Shown here: positions 26,058 to 35,597 of the stretch, piece after piece
How the letters are laid out: each line of letters begins with the position of its first letter
Position numbering within the stretch: the first letter of the stretch is position 1
Source of the DNA: Chitinophaga filiformis
GTDB taxonomy: Bacteria > Bacteroidota > Bacteroidia > Chitinophagales > Chitinophagaceae
Reading direction: 5' to 3'
Assembly (NCBI RefSeq): GCF_021646545.1
Contig: NZ_JAKIRP010000009.1
Coordinates: 279,868-343,867 of the forward strand
Length of the DNA stretch: 64,000 nucleotides
The notes under the pieces: generated by a model
Seen by the model: only the letters and a program-made list of their open reading frames with translations
The model's database searches: none
What the model was told of the DNA's origin: nothing
Program-made: the position numbers and the translations under genes

Positions 26058-27395
26058 ATGAAAGTAGTTATACCTGTTTTCATTGTGGCCTTTCTTTGTT
26101 TGAATGTAAGCAAAGCACAGGACAAGTACAGTATAGGTTTTGACAAGGTAAAGGACACCGTTCTTAGAAGCAACACTGGTGCAAGTTTTATAAGCCTGCA
26201 GATCAAGGTCGGCAATATAGGAGAAGCATTTAAGGATTATATAGTAAATGTAGCGGTGGAAAGGGCGAGCACCATTCGCCAAGACGACTTCGAGGTAATT
26301 GATCCTATAAGTGGGACGTCATTGAATGCGATGATGAAGAACAAAAATGTTTTCACGATCAAGCTCAACCCTAGTGATCCCAATTACATCCAGGTTGAAC
26401 CCCTAAAGCTAATTTTAAAACTGTCTGTAAGGAAGAAAAAAGATGACAAAGAAGATGTTGATAGTGAAGATAATAATGAGTCTGGAGCTACGAGCATAGA
26501 GTTGATAGTTTTGCCTCCGAATAAGCTATTAACTGATTACCGCTTTCTGGGTTACCTTGGGACTAATTTTGATTTGGTTGACGGCGTAAAGGCACAAAAC
26601 CTCTTCTTTGCTACAAATATTTTTATCGCAGAAACGAAAAAGATGGGGATTAGTCTTGGAGTGTACGGCAATCGTACAATGACCAGCACCGATTCTGCAC
26701 GTGACATTACATTTACCTCAAGGATAGTCACTATTGACACAGGCCGTGCCGCATACTATAAGGATAGCGCTATGAAAGTGGTATCTAAGGTTTCAGATAA
26801 TATTGGCGCATACATTACTCCGCTGTTCCGGCTTAATTTCTTTAAGGAAGGCGACTTAAAACTGTATTATGCTCCGCAGTTTGAGTTCATCTGGAGAAGA
26901 ACGGTTCGGGAAACCTCGTATTTGAATAACCATAACTATGACATAGATACCATAACTAAACGGTTCCCACCTGGTACAGCGTTTTCGCTAGTTACTCCTT
27001 TGCGGAATAAGGTAAAACTCAATATATATGACGCTTATCTGGGACTGGCGGGTCTATTGCTTCGGTATGAAACGGAAGATATCAGTATTCGCGTAAGTTC
27101 TTCTGTTGGCATTAATATCAATTATACTCCCATTAGCTTCTTGTCGGCGAATGGGGAAATAGAAATGGTGAACCAGGTATATAAAAAGGATACGAGGGGA
27201 TTCTTCTTTACACGCATGTGGATTACTGAGCCTAAGACAGGGTTGACAATGGGAGCGGAAGTGTCCAACTATTTTGGTTATACCAAGTCTGAACCTAAGG
27301 TAAGTAAGGCCCAGCCTTATTATAATGTGACGCTTTCCAAAGCATTCTTTTTGAAGGACTTGGCGCCGGTAGTAAAGCCATTGTCAGGGAGGTAA
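26058..27395 (+). CDS. Exported, probably outer-membrane, protein of unknown function
   Basis: A 445-residue protein with a signal peptide (MKVVIPVFIVAFLCLNVSKAQ). A soluble N-terminal domain (residues 25-160) includes an acidic lysine-rich linker (RKKKDDKEDVDSEDNNE). The remainder alternates aromatic/polar strands (LFFATNIFIAETKKMGISLGVYG, LKLYYAPQFEFIWRR, TGLTMGAEVSNYFGYTK), compatible with a beta-barrel. It is followed 93 bp later by another exported gene on the same strand. No family recognised. Confidence 0.6.
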   Translation: MKVVIPVFIVAFLCLNVSKAQDKYSIGFDKVKDTVLRSNTGASFISLQIKVGNIGEAFKDYIVNVAVERASTIRQDDFEVIDPISGTSLNAMMKNKNVFTIKLNPSDPNYIQVEPLKLILKLSVRKKKDDKEDVDSEDNNESGATSIELIVLPPNKLLTDYRFLGYLGTNFDLVDGVKAQNLFFATNIFIAETKKMGISLGVYGNRTMTSTDSARDITFTSRIVTIDTGRAAYYKDSAMKVVSKVSDNIGAYITPLFRLNFFKEGDLKLYYAPQFEFIWRRTVRETSYLNNHNYDIDTITKRFPPGTAFSLVTPLRNKVKLNIYDAYLGLAGLLLRYETEDISIRVSSSVGININYTPISFLSANGEIEMVNQVYKKDTRGFFFTRMWITEPKTGLTMGAEVSNYFGYTKSEPKVSKAQPYYNVTLSKAFFLKDLAPVVKPLSGR

Positions 27396-27488
27396 GGTAC
27401 TTTTTATTGGGCCGATCGGATTATTACTATATCAATAGCGTTTTTAACCATTTAGTCAGAATTCTGAAGCTATTTAAAAATAGATGTT

Positions 27489-27914
27489 ATGAAAAAGATA
27501 CTAGCAGTAGTTATTTTAACTTCATTGGCAATCGTTGCAAGATCACAGACGGTTCCCAAAGTTACTAGGACAGATGTCGCGGAGGCGAAGGCTCATCCGC
27601 AATGTTCGGGAGGGAATCTTAAAGAAGATACGCAAGCAATGCCAGAAACAACAAGTAATGACATAAGGGTGGCGTCGTATATGCGACAGTTTCGGGCATA
27701 TCGCGACAATACTCAACACAGCCCCAATATCATGATCCACATAAATGACGACAAAATTAAATCCGACGCCCGAATCAGGGACGTTACGCCTTCATACTTT
27801 CATATCGAGACATTTGGGCCCGCTGGAAACACATCGTATTGTTTCATCTATAATCAAATAACGCAAATCAACTACGACGGCAACGGGAATCTTCACATTT
27901 CCGCCAAACAGTAG
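27489..27914 (+). CDS. Small exported protein of unknown function
   Basis: 141 residues starting MKKILAVVILTSLAIVARSQ, a signal peptide. The mature part is hydrophilic with two separated cysteines (AHPQCSGG and NTSYCFIY) that could form a disulfide, and ends in short beta-like segments (YFHIETFGP, ITQINYDGNGNLHIS). It probably forms an operon with the preceding exported protein. No family recognised. Confidence 0.6.
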   Translation: MKKILAVVILTSLAIVARSQTVPKVTRTDVAEAKAHPQCSGGNLKEDTQAMPETTSNDIRVASYMRQFRAYRDNTQHSPNIMIHINDDKIKSDARIRDVTPSYFHIETFGPAGNTSYCFIYNQITQINYDGNGNLHISAKQ

Positions 27915-28062
27915 TTGCCGGCGTTTTTGCCCCTGGTGGACTGTGAATGCCATCACTTGGCGAGTTTAACGTGCCTATTGGCTAATCTCCGGCTGGTAAG
28001 ATACTAACAAATCAGTCTCCGATTTTCTTAAGTTATACATTAAAATTGATTTTCGCCGGTTG

Positions 28063-28090
28063 GATAGTATTTTTATGACTAAATACTATC
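28063..28090. promoter_or_regulatory. Inverted repeat abutting the glycosylase-like gene
   Basis: GATAGTATTT (28063-28072) and AAATACTATC (28081-28090) are perfect inverted arms with an 8-nt spacer. The second arm ends exactly before the ATG at 28091. It could be an operator over the start or an mRNA hairpin covering the initiation region. Confidence 0.55.
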
Positions 28091-28798
28091 ATGAAGAAAA
28101 CGACATTCGCCGAGCACGTCATTGAATTCAATACTAACCTGCATTATACCGGTACCCTGCCTCCGGGCATCAGGATCATGAACCCTTTCCGCGAACAGCC
28201 ACAGGTGATGGATATTATGCAGCAATTTTACCGCAAGTATTATAATGATCATCACGAACGCCGTATGATCATGGGTATTAATCCCGGCCGCCTGGGTTCT
28301 GGTGCAACGGGTATTCCATTTACCGATACTAAAAGACTGACAGAAGTTGTAGGGATCAACATAGAAGGGCTGAAAACCCACGAGCCTTCGTCTGTCTTCG
28401 TTTATGATGTAATCAGCGCATATGGAGGACCAACCGCTTTCTACCATGATTTTTATTTTGCCTCCGTTTCTCCACTTGGATTTACGTCGGTGAAAGCGGA
28501 TGGCTCCGAGATCAATTACAATTATTACGACAGTAAGGCCCTGACCAATGCGGTTTATGACTTTATGGTACGAAGCATCCGTCAGCAGCTGGAGTTTGGG
28601 ATAGATACCCGTGTTTGTTACTGTTTTGGTACGGGAAAGAATGCAGCTTTCCTGAAGCAGGTGAATGAGAAGGAGCGGTTTTTTGAAACGGTCGTACCGC
28701 TGGAACATCCGCGTTTTATTATGCAATACCGTTTGAAGCGAAAAGAAGAGTATATCAGTAAGTATCTGGAGGCTTTTGCTGCTTATAGCGAGTCATAG
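28091..28798 (+). CDS. Uracil-DNA-glycosylase-superfamily protein (SMUG-like, DUF4918 type)
   Basis: 235 residues, cytoplasmic. The glycosylase motif 1 region is MIMGINPGRLGSGATGIPFTD, similar to the water-activating GINPG-type motif of SMUG proteins. The C-terminal VPLEHPRF matches the HP(S/R)-type motif 2 that contacts the DNA minor groove. The fold between them (SSVFVYDVISAYGG, ALTNAVYDFMVRSIRQQL, VCYCFGTGKNAAFL) fits a UDG-type alpha/beta/alpha sandwich. A role in base-excision repair is plausible; the lesion is unknown. An inverted repeat touches the start codon. Confidence 0.75.
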   Translation: MKKTTFAEHVIEFNTNLHYTGTLPPGIRIMNPFREQPQVMDIMQQFYRKYYNDHHERRMIMGINPGRLGSGATGIPFTDTKRLTEVVGINIEGLKTHEPSSVFVYDVISAYGGPTAFYHDFYFASVSPLGFTSVKADGSEINYNYYDSKALTNAVYDFMVRSIRQQLEFGIDTRVCYCFGTGKNAAFLKQVNEKERFFETVVPLEHPRFIMQYRLKRKEEYISKYLEAFAAYSES

Positions 28799-29342
28799 CG
28801 TCAGGTAAGGCGCATGTTAGAGCCATTGTTTAATTATTGGCGGAAAACGAATTTGTATTTTAATCCGTATTAAAATGAGAAAAAAAACATAAGTATTATT
28901 ATCGAATGTTTGAGAAAAAATAACTATTATTGCGCTCTAAAACGGGGGCAATTAATACGTCATTGAATTATGTAATAGTTTGAGTAATGTAAGATGTCAT
29001 CTCAACTCTACTGCGTTTTAAAAGCTATACCTTATAAGTGAATTGCTTTGTTCGGATATGTTTGATATTGTTTGCCTGACCCGGTTAGTAAATTACCTGA
29101 CGATTTTTGTTGACACATTCGGCCTGTATGGATCGTATCGGCCTGGTGTGGTTTGATGCTATATACCATGAAATATTTAGTCTCCCTTTTCCTGTTCACA
29201 TTGATGGATACTTCCGATGGTCAGTCGCCTCCGGGACGTTAAAACTTTCCTGAACGCGTGCAAAAAAGTTCACGCAACAGACATTCCCAGATAAAGTTTA
29301 CATATACAAGATAAAACCGGGCCACCGGAGCTATACTTATAA
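28799..29342. other. Gene-free leader region of the RHS locus
   Basis: This AT-rich region contains a TATGTTTG box (29057-29064) that could drive the RHS locus with a leader of about 270 nt. Inside that leader, 29168-29242 encodes a 24-codon signal-like peptide, listed separately. No other feature convinced me. Confidence 0.4.
29168..29242 (+). CDS. Possible 24-aa leader peptide
   Basis: ATG 29168 to TAA 29240-29242 encodes MKYLVSLFLFTLMDTS and then DGQSPPGR. It has the charged start and hydrophobic core of a signal peptide but no mature protein. It is either a decayed secreted gene or a leader ORF of the RHS locus. No ribosome site or conservation evidence is available. Confidence 0.25.
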   Translation: MKYLVSLFLFTLMDTSDGQSPPGR

Positions 29343-32300
29343 ATGAGATCGACGATGATTTTGGCTCTTGCTGCAAAGAGAAAGAAAACGATTGCCCGTG
29401 CCATGCTGGTGCTGCTTTATTTAGAGATGGTCATACCTCCATTCGCATCAGGCGCACCTGCTACCAAACCATATTATAGAGATTCTGGCTATGCTAAGCG
29501 TACTGTAATGCCAGGTAACAGATTTGTTGACATAGTTGCAATGGCGGCTACCCATCCGGATGTTTCCAGGAGGGATAATGCCCACGTTGCTGCACCTGAG
29601 AAAGCCGAGGGCGGTCCTACTCAGCCGGAAATGCAGGAGTTCCACTCCGTCAATAGTGACAATATGGTGGACCTTTTTACCGGCGATTTCTCTTATTCTA
29701 TTCCTTTAATGGACGTAGGAGGGTATCCGATTGCTATAGGTTACAATAGTGGTATCACCATGGATCAGGAGGCCAGCTGGACTGGTCTTGGATGGAACCT
29801 GAACCCGGGTACGATTACACGTAATGTGCGGGGAATACCTGATGACTTTAACGGCACCGATTCCGTTACCAAAACACAGAGTATCAAAGAAAATAAGACA
29901 ATTGGAGCCAGTGCAGGTTTAAACCTGGAAATCGTGGGGATGGACCAGGAAGCGCTTAAGAAAGCAACGACAACAACGACGCCCGAACTCACCGGAAGTT
30001 TTGGGGTTTTTCATAATACTTACCGTGGATGGGGAATGGAAGTTGGCACAGGAGTGAGTCTGCGCACAGCCAAAAGTGGCGCGTATGGTGCTGCGGGCGG
30101 CCTGGGTTTTACCAGCAATTCGCAGGACGGATTGACAATCTCCCCGAGCATTTCAGCCAGCCTGTATCAGAAGGATATACAGGATAAAGGGGGGCTTTCG
30201 GGATCTTTATCAATCGGTTCAGCTTATAACAGCAGAGAGGGCATGAAGTCGATACAGTTTAGCGCAGGGCTTTCAAAGATGCGGAAGGACGCTCTCAATG
30301 CAAGAATTCCCAACATGCAGGCGGGCCCCTTAAAATTTTCCCGTGACAGCTATGGAGGCGTTTTATCCAGTGGTATTTCCTTCGCTTATCCGTCATACAA
30401 TCCATCGATGTCTGTACCTTATACTAACTCGATGATGACTATTACGCTGAAGGCTGGCTGGGAAGCTACCATGGTGCATCCGAGTCTCTTTTTAAGCGGG
30501 TATGTTACTAAACAGTCTATTGAAAAAGAAGACCAGCGAGTGAGCTTGCCGGCATATGGTTATCTCAATTACCAGAACGCAGCAGCAAATCCCTTAGCTG
30601 TTCTTGACTTCAACAGGGAGAAAGATATTGTTTACCGCGAGAAGCCAACATTACCCAACATTGGAGTGCCCAGTTATACCTATGATATCTTTTCCATTTC
30701 GGGTGAAGGGGTAGGGGGTAGCTTCCGTGGTTATAGAAGCGATATTGGATATGTGTATGACCATAAAATAAAGACAAAAGACAGGTCCGGCAGCGTTGGA
30801 GTGGACGTCGGTTTTGGTAACATTGCGCATATCGGTCTGGACATCACATATACCCGTTCCAATACTGAAGCTGGTCAGTGGCTGGCAAAGTCGAACCGTC
30901 TTGCGCAGATGGTTGGCTTTAGAAAGGCCAATGGTTTGTTTGAGCCGGCTTACTTCCGAAACCCGGGAGAAATGACCGTCAACACTGCAGCCTTTTATAA
31001 TGCCGTAGGGGGCGATGATGTCGTTTTTCCGAAATTAATCGGTTCAGGCCCTGATATTCGCACAACAAATGTCCTTACACGCTACGCCGGCGGATTGCAA
31101 AGGGGCGATGTTCAGTTGACTAACCAATCAGTAGTGAAGAATGAACGGGATAAGCGTACACAGGTAATTACTTATCTGACAGCAGCGGAGGCGGGTCTGG
31201 TAGGGCAATCAACATATATCGAAAATCATCTCTTAAATAAATATGTACAGCAGCGTGATTGTGCAGTTGTGTCAAATAATGGTGGTGAACATGACCTGGA
31301 TACCCCAGGCCTTCGTGGTGAGTATTACAGCGGGTCAGATTGGAAGAAGAAAGTGAAAGTGTATGAAAGAATAGATACTAATATTTATTTCCCGGATATA
31401 AACGCTTTTAAATACGATGATCTTACAGGGGCTCCGAATGGAGAAAAAGGTGGTAAGGCATTCAGCGCACGATGGACTGGGCGGATAAAAGCGCCGGTAT
31501 CTGGAAAATACAAGATAGAGTCTGTGACTGATGATGGTATCAGAGTATTCATTAACGAAAAGATATTTATAGACAAGTGGAACCATTACGGCTATAGTCA
31601 GGATTCTGTTAACCTGGAGGCCGGTGTTTTCTATGACCTCAGAGTAGAATATGTTAACTACGAAAGTTTTGCGTATGTAAAACTATATATCCATAACGGA
31701 AAAGATACTATAAAGGGAAAAGACCTGTTCACACCTGCGGCGGTACACGAGTCGTTTGTTGTCATACCCGATACGCTGATCCGCGAGAAAAGGGTAACAG
31801 GTTTACGGAAGGATAACCACATTTCACAAATAGAGGTGCTTAGTCCTGACGGGAAAAGAAATATTTATGGATTGCCGGTTTATAACATCAGACAAAAGGA
31901 AGTAACCTTCGCAGTAAATCATAACAACGGCGATCCGGTTGAAGGTACGGTTGGTTACACACATGGAACGGACAACACAACCGAGAACAGGAACGGAGTT
32001 GACTGGTATTTCAATAGTGAAGAAACACCTGCTTATCCGCATTCATTCCTGTTGACCGGAATCGTTTCGCCGGACTATGTGGATCTGACAGGAAATGGTA
32101 TTTCCGATGACGATCCGGGGAATGCGGTAAAATTCAATTACACGCGTACCGCAGGCGCAGATAATCCTTTTAAATGGCGTACCCCGTATTCTGCAGGCGC
32201 AACTTATAATGAATCCCTGAAAACAGACGACAGAGATGATAAGGGTAGCTATGTATATGGTGAGAAGGAACTGTGGTACCTGAACTCCATTGAGTCTAAA

Positions 32301-35045
32301 AATATGATCGCGACGTTTGTAGTGAGCGACAGAAAGGACCAGCAACCTATCCAGGAAGATGGACAAAAGATCGCCAACAGTAAAATGTCAAAGCGGCTGG
32401 AAGAGATCAACCTGTATACCAAGGCTGATTTCATGAAATATAATACGGCTGCAACCCCTGTTAAGACGGTGCATTTCGAATATACATATGAATTGTGCAA
32501 GGGATATAGCAGCATAGGAGGCGATGTGACTACTGCAGACTCCACCGGAAAACTGACCCTGAAACGCATATGGTTCACTTACAATGGTAATAAAAAGGGA
32601 CGTAAGAATGCCTATGTATTTCATTATACAGGAAAGAATCCCGGTTACGATCATAAATCATTCGACCGTTGGGGCAACTACAAAAGTATGGCAGACAATC
32701 CGGGGTATACTGATAATAACAAGATCACTAATGCTGATCGCCCCTATGCCGTACAGGATAGCGTAAAGGCAGCACTGAATGCCGCAGCATGGACGTTGGA
32801 TTCAATTGTACTTCCATCAGGAGGACGAATGAAGATCACTTATGAAAGCGATGACTACGGATTTGTCCAACATAAAAGGGCAGCCCGGATGTTCAATATA
32901 GCAGGTTTTTCTTCTCAGGCACCTGTGGATATGAACAACGTGAAACCGCAGTTATATGGTGCTGAAGGCGATTATCCGTATGTGGTGGTAAACGTTCCTG
33001 AGGCCGTCAGTTCAAACGAAGAGGTATATCGTAAATACCTGTCAGGTCTTGACAACAACATAGCCTTCAGGGTAAGTGTGAGAATGCCTTCTGACAAATG
33101 GGGTAAAGGATACGAGTTCGTGCCAGCTTATGCTGACCTGGTGCCGGGACAATATGGGTTCTTAAACAATGGGAACACGATCTGGTTTAAGATCAAAACT
33201 GTTAATAAGAAGGGCGAAGATGGCGGCGAGTACACTACAATAGCAAAGACTGCCGCACAGTTTCTTCGGCTTAACCTGCCATCAAAGGCATATCCGGGAT
33301 CAGATGTAGGAGACAACCTCGATTTGGCGGATGGTGTTAAGATGCTGACTTCAATGGCTGGTAATGTGATCAATGCGCTAAAGTCGTTTGATAATATGGT
33401 GAGAGGTAAAGGATGGGTCAGAGATCTTGATCTGAGCCGCTCGTGGGTGCGGTTAAATGTACCTGATTATAAGAAGTATGGTGGTGGACAGCGTGTTAAG
33501 CGTATTGTCATATATGATAACTGGAACGCTATGACCGGCCGTAAGGAATCGAGGTACGGTACCGAATATGAGTATACAACTATCAGGAACATCGATGGAA
33601 AGGACAGGAAGATCAGTAGCGGCGTAGCTACTTACGAGCCGGTGCTCGGAGGTGAGGAAAACCCTTTGCGCGTGCCTATTGAATATGGTCAGCGGGCGGC
33701 GCTGTGGGCGCCAACGAATATGGGATATGTAGAAACACCCATGTGCGAGTCTTTCTACCCCGGTCCGGCAGTTGGGTACAGTGCGGTGATATCAAGGTCT
33801 ATCCATAACGCCGGTTCGAAAATTAAGTCCGTAACAGGGTACAAGGAAAATCTGTTTTACACGGCGTATGATTTCCCTACTTTTTCAGACTATTCGCTAT
33901 TGAATCCTGATACCAAAAAGACGTTTAAACCAGGTTTGAGGAATCTCCTGAAAATAGATGCACAGCACCATCTCGTAATGAGTCAGGGTTTTAAGGTAGA
34001 GCTGAACGACATGCATGGAAAACCGAAAGCTGAGAATATTTATGCGGCAACCGATTCAGCCGGACAGCCAGGTTCTTACACCCGCTACTATTATCATGTC
34101 GAAAACGATTCTGTGGATATTAAGAGGTTGAATAACACGGTGTTGTCGATGGATGCCAAAGGTAAGATCAGCACAGACCTGACTATTGGTAAAGATGTAG
34201 AGGTGATGATGGATATGCGTCAGACAGAGATGAAGACACTCAGTGTTCAGGTGCAGGCCAATGTTGACGTCACTTTCGCCGGCTTTGCGATTATTGGTGT
34301 TCCGACGGTTATAGCGATCCCGCAGAGTGAACGTAACCTGTTCCGGTCTGCGGCAGCTATGAAGGTGATTAACAGGCATGGTATTATGGAAAAGGTGGAG
34401 GCAATGGATAAGGGAAGCAAGGTTGTAACCAGCAATTTGCTGTATGACGGGGAAACCGGAAATGTCCTCCTTACTGCAACGCAGAATGAGTTCGGCGATT
34501 CCGTATTTCAATTTAACTACCCTGCCGCATGGATGTATGAAGGTATGGCAGGTGCATATAAGAACGTAAATGCCACACTCGATCATGTAGATATCAGGGA
34601 CGGAAAGATTATAGGAGGGGCGTCCTTACAGACGATCAATGAATGCTTTTTCTCCGGCGATGAGATCCTCATTTCCGGAAAAAACAAAGTGAATGATGAC
34701 GACTGTGATCCACTTGTTGCGACGTTCGGCAATTCAACCAAAATATGGGCGGTTGATGCCAATACAATGAATGGTGGTGCAAAGAATATTTATTTCCTGG
34801 ATGAGAGTGGAACGCCTTATACCGGCAACGATGTGAGTTTAAAAGTACTTCGTTCCGGCCGGAGAAATGTAAGCGCCGATGCGGGGACAGTCACTATGAT
34901 GAAAACGCCGCTTGACTTGCTGAATGGAAAGTATTCTTTGAATATCAACAAGGATAAGAAGATTATAAATGCCAGTGCGGTAGAGTACAAGCAAAACTGG
35001 CAGGTCCAGGATAGGAAAAAACTGAAAATAATCTGTGCGTACTAA
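29343..35045 (+). CDS. Large SpvB/RHS-type secreted protein with PA14-like domain
   Basis: 1900 residues. A signal/anchor helix (IARAMLVLLYLEMVIPPFASG) starts it. The SpvB-like entry motif of Bacteroidota RHS loci follows: VNSDNMVDLFTGDFSYSIPL, then GYPIAIGYNSG and WTGLGWNLNPG with NVRGIPDDF. A PA14-like lectin module is centred on residues 660-790 (RGEYYSGSDW, ARWTGRIKAPVSGKYKI, DDGIRVFINEKIFIDKW). Later parts carry YD-type beta motifs (YEYTTIRNIDGKDRKISSG, NLLYDGETGNVLLTATQNEFGD). It lacks the RHS core and toxin tip. It is the first gene of a five-gene plus-strand locus and probably acts as a structural shell or partner for the RHS toxin, which is inference. Confidence 0.8.
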   Translation: MRSTMILALAAKRKKTIARAMLVLLYLEMVIPPFASGAPATKPYYRDSGYAKRTVMPGNRFVDIVAMAATHPDVSRRDNAHVAAPEKAEGGPTQPEMQEFHSVNSDNMVDLFTGDFSYSIPLMDVGGYPIAIGYNSGITMDQEASWTGLGWNLNPGTITRNVRGIPDDFNGTDSVTKTQSIKENKTIGASAGLNLEIVGMDQEALKKATTTTTPELTGSFGVFHNTYRGWGMEVGTGVSLRTAKSGAYGAAGGLGFTSNSQDGLTISPSISASLYQKDIQDKGGLSGSLSIGSAYNSREGMKSIQFSAGLSKMRKDALNARIPNMQAGPLKFSRDSYGGVLSSGISFAYPSYNPSMSVPYTNSMMTITLKAGWEATMVHPSLFLSGYVTKQSIEKEDQRVSLPAYGYLNYQNAAANPLAVLDFNREKDIVYREKPTLPNIGVPSYTYDIFSISGEGVGGSFRGYRSDIGYVYDHKIKTKDRSGSVGVDVGFGNIAHIGLDITYTRSNTEAGQWLAKSNRLAQMVGFRKANGLFEPAYFRNPGEMTVNTAAFYNAVGGDDVVFPKLIGSGPDIRTTNVLTRYAGGLQRGDVQLTNQSVVKNERDKRTQVITYLTAAEAGLVGQSTYIENHLLNKYVQQRDCAVVSNNGGEHDLDTPGLRGEYYSGSDWKKKVKVYERIDTNIYFPDINAFKYDDLTGAPNGEKGGKAFSARWTGRIKAPVSGKYKIESVTDDGIRVFINEKIFIDKWNHYGYSQDSVNLEAGVFYDLRVEYVNYESFAYVKLYIHNGKDTIKGKDLFTPAAVHESFVVIPDTLIREKRVTGLRKDNHISQIEVLSPDGKRNIYGLPVYNIRQKEVTFAVNHNNGDPVEGTVGYTHGTDNTTENRNGVDWYFNSEETPAYPHSFLLTGIVSPDYVDLTGNGISDDDPGNAVKFNYTRTAGADNPFKWRTPYSAGATYNESLKTDDRDDKGSYVYGEKELWYLNSIESKNMIATFVVSDRKDQQPIQEDGQKIANSKMSKRLEEINLYTKADFMKYNTAATPVKTVHFEYTYELCKGYSSIGGDVTTADSTGKLTLKRIWFTYNGNKKGRKNAYVFHYTGKNPGYDHKSFDRWGNYKSMADNPGYTDNNKITNADRPYAVQDSVKAALNAAAWTLDSIVLPSGGRMKITYESDDYGFVQHKRAARMFNIAGFSSQAPVDMNNVKPQLYGAEGDYPYVVVNVPEAVSSNEEVYRKYLSGLDNNIAFRVSVRMPSDKWGKGYEFVPAYADLVPGQYGFLNNGNTIWFKIKTVNKKGEDGGEYTTIAKTAAQFLRLNLPSKAYPGSDVGDNLDLADGVKMLTSMAGNVINALKSFDNMVRGKGWVRDLDLSRSWVRLNVPDYKKYGGGQRVKRIVIYDNWNAMTGRKESRYGTEYEYTTIRNIDGKDRKISSGVATYEPVLGGEENPLRVPIEYGQRAALWAPTNMGYVETPMCESFYPGPAVGYSAVISRSIHNAGSKIKSVTGYKENLFYTAYDFPTFSDYSLLNPDTKKTFKPGLRNLLKIDAQHHLVMSQGFKVELNDMHGKPKAENIYAATDSAGQPGSYTRYYYHVENDSVDIKRLNNTVLSMDAKGKISTDLTIGKDVEVMMDMRQTEMKTLSVQVQANVDVTFAGFAIIGVPTVIAIPQSERNLFRSAAAMKVINRHGIMEKVEAMDKGSKVVTSNLLYDGETGNVLLTATQNEFGDSVFQFNYPAAWMYEGMAGAYKNVNATLDHVDIRDGKIIGGASLQTINECFFSGDEILISGKNKVNDDDCDPLVATFGNSTKIWAVDANTMNGGAKNIYFLDESGTPYTGNDVSLKVLRSGRRNVSADAGTVTMMKTPLDLLNGKYSLNINKDKKIINASAVEYKQNWQVQDRKKLKIICAY

Positions 35046-35068
35046 AAAACGCTCATTGAAAAAATAAG

Positions 35069-35542
35069 ATGTTGATGAAAAGACTTTTTGTATTGCTGAT
35101 AGCAATGACTGGTTTTGCGAATACCGCACGTGCGCAGCAGGCGGCAGATTCTGTCGCAATACTTGGACAGTGGAATATCTTCAGTGTACAGGCCGAAGTG
35201 TATTCGCAGAACGATGGAGTATTACTGGAAAAAAGATCGATTGATCCGAGAGTGGAAGATGGCCAGTTGAAGATGGGAATTCCGCATGGCATCCGGTTTA
35301 CAGGCGACTCTTGTTTCCTGCGGGGCAGAGAAGCCATAGACGGCAGTTATAATATTGTTGGGGGCGGCTTACTCAGGATCCGGCAGGTGATCAATCCCAG
35401 GCTTCCGTCGATTATGAAGACATATCCCTACGTGCTTACCCCTGGATTATTGACAATAACGCTGCCATCAGTATACTACCGGGATGCCGGCAGGAGCGAA
35501 CCTGTAAAGGTCATATATCAATGCCAGTATAGCAGGAATTAG
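35069..35542 (+). CDS. Small secreted protein of the RHS locus
   Basis: 157 residues with a signal peptide ending at ANTARAQ. The mature part (AILGQWNIFSVQAEVYSQNDGVLLEKR ... YPYVLTPGLLTITL) resembles a small lipocalin-like beta fold (LGxW opening), typical of accessory proteins in Bacteroidota RHS loci. ATG 35075 is an alternative start. It is 23 bp after the 1900-aa gene and 55 bp before the next, so co-transcription is likely. Confidence 0.65.
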   Translation: MLMKRLFVLLIAMTGFANTARAQQAADSVAILGQWNIFSVQAEVYSQNDGVLLEKRSIDPRVEDGQLKMGIPHGIRFTGDSCFLRGREAIDGSYNIVGGGLLRIRQVINPRLPSIMKTYPYVLTPGLLTITLPSVYYRDAGRSEPVKVIYQCQYSRN

Positions 35543-35597
35543 TGCACCTGGACAGTTTGGTGAAGGAACTATTGAATAATATATTACCTGAGATTCG

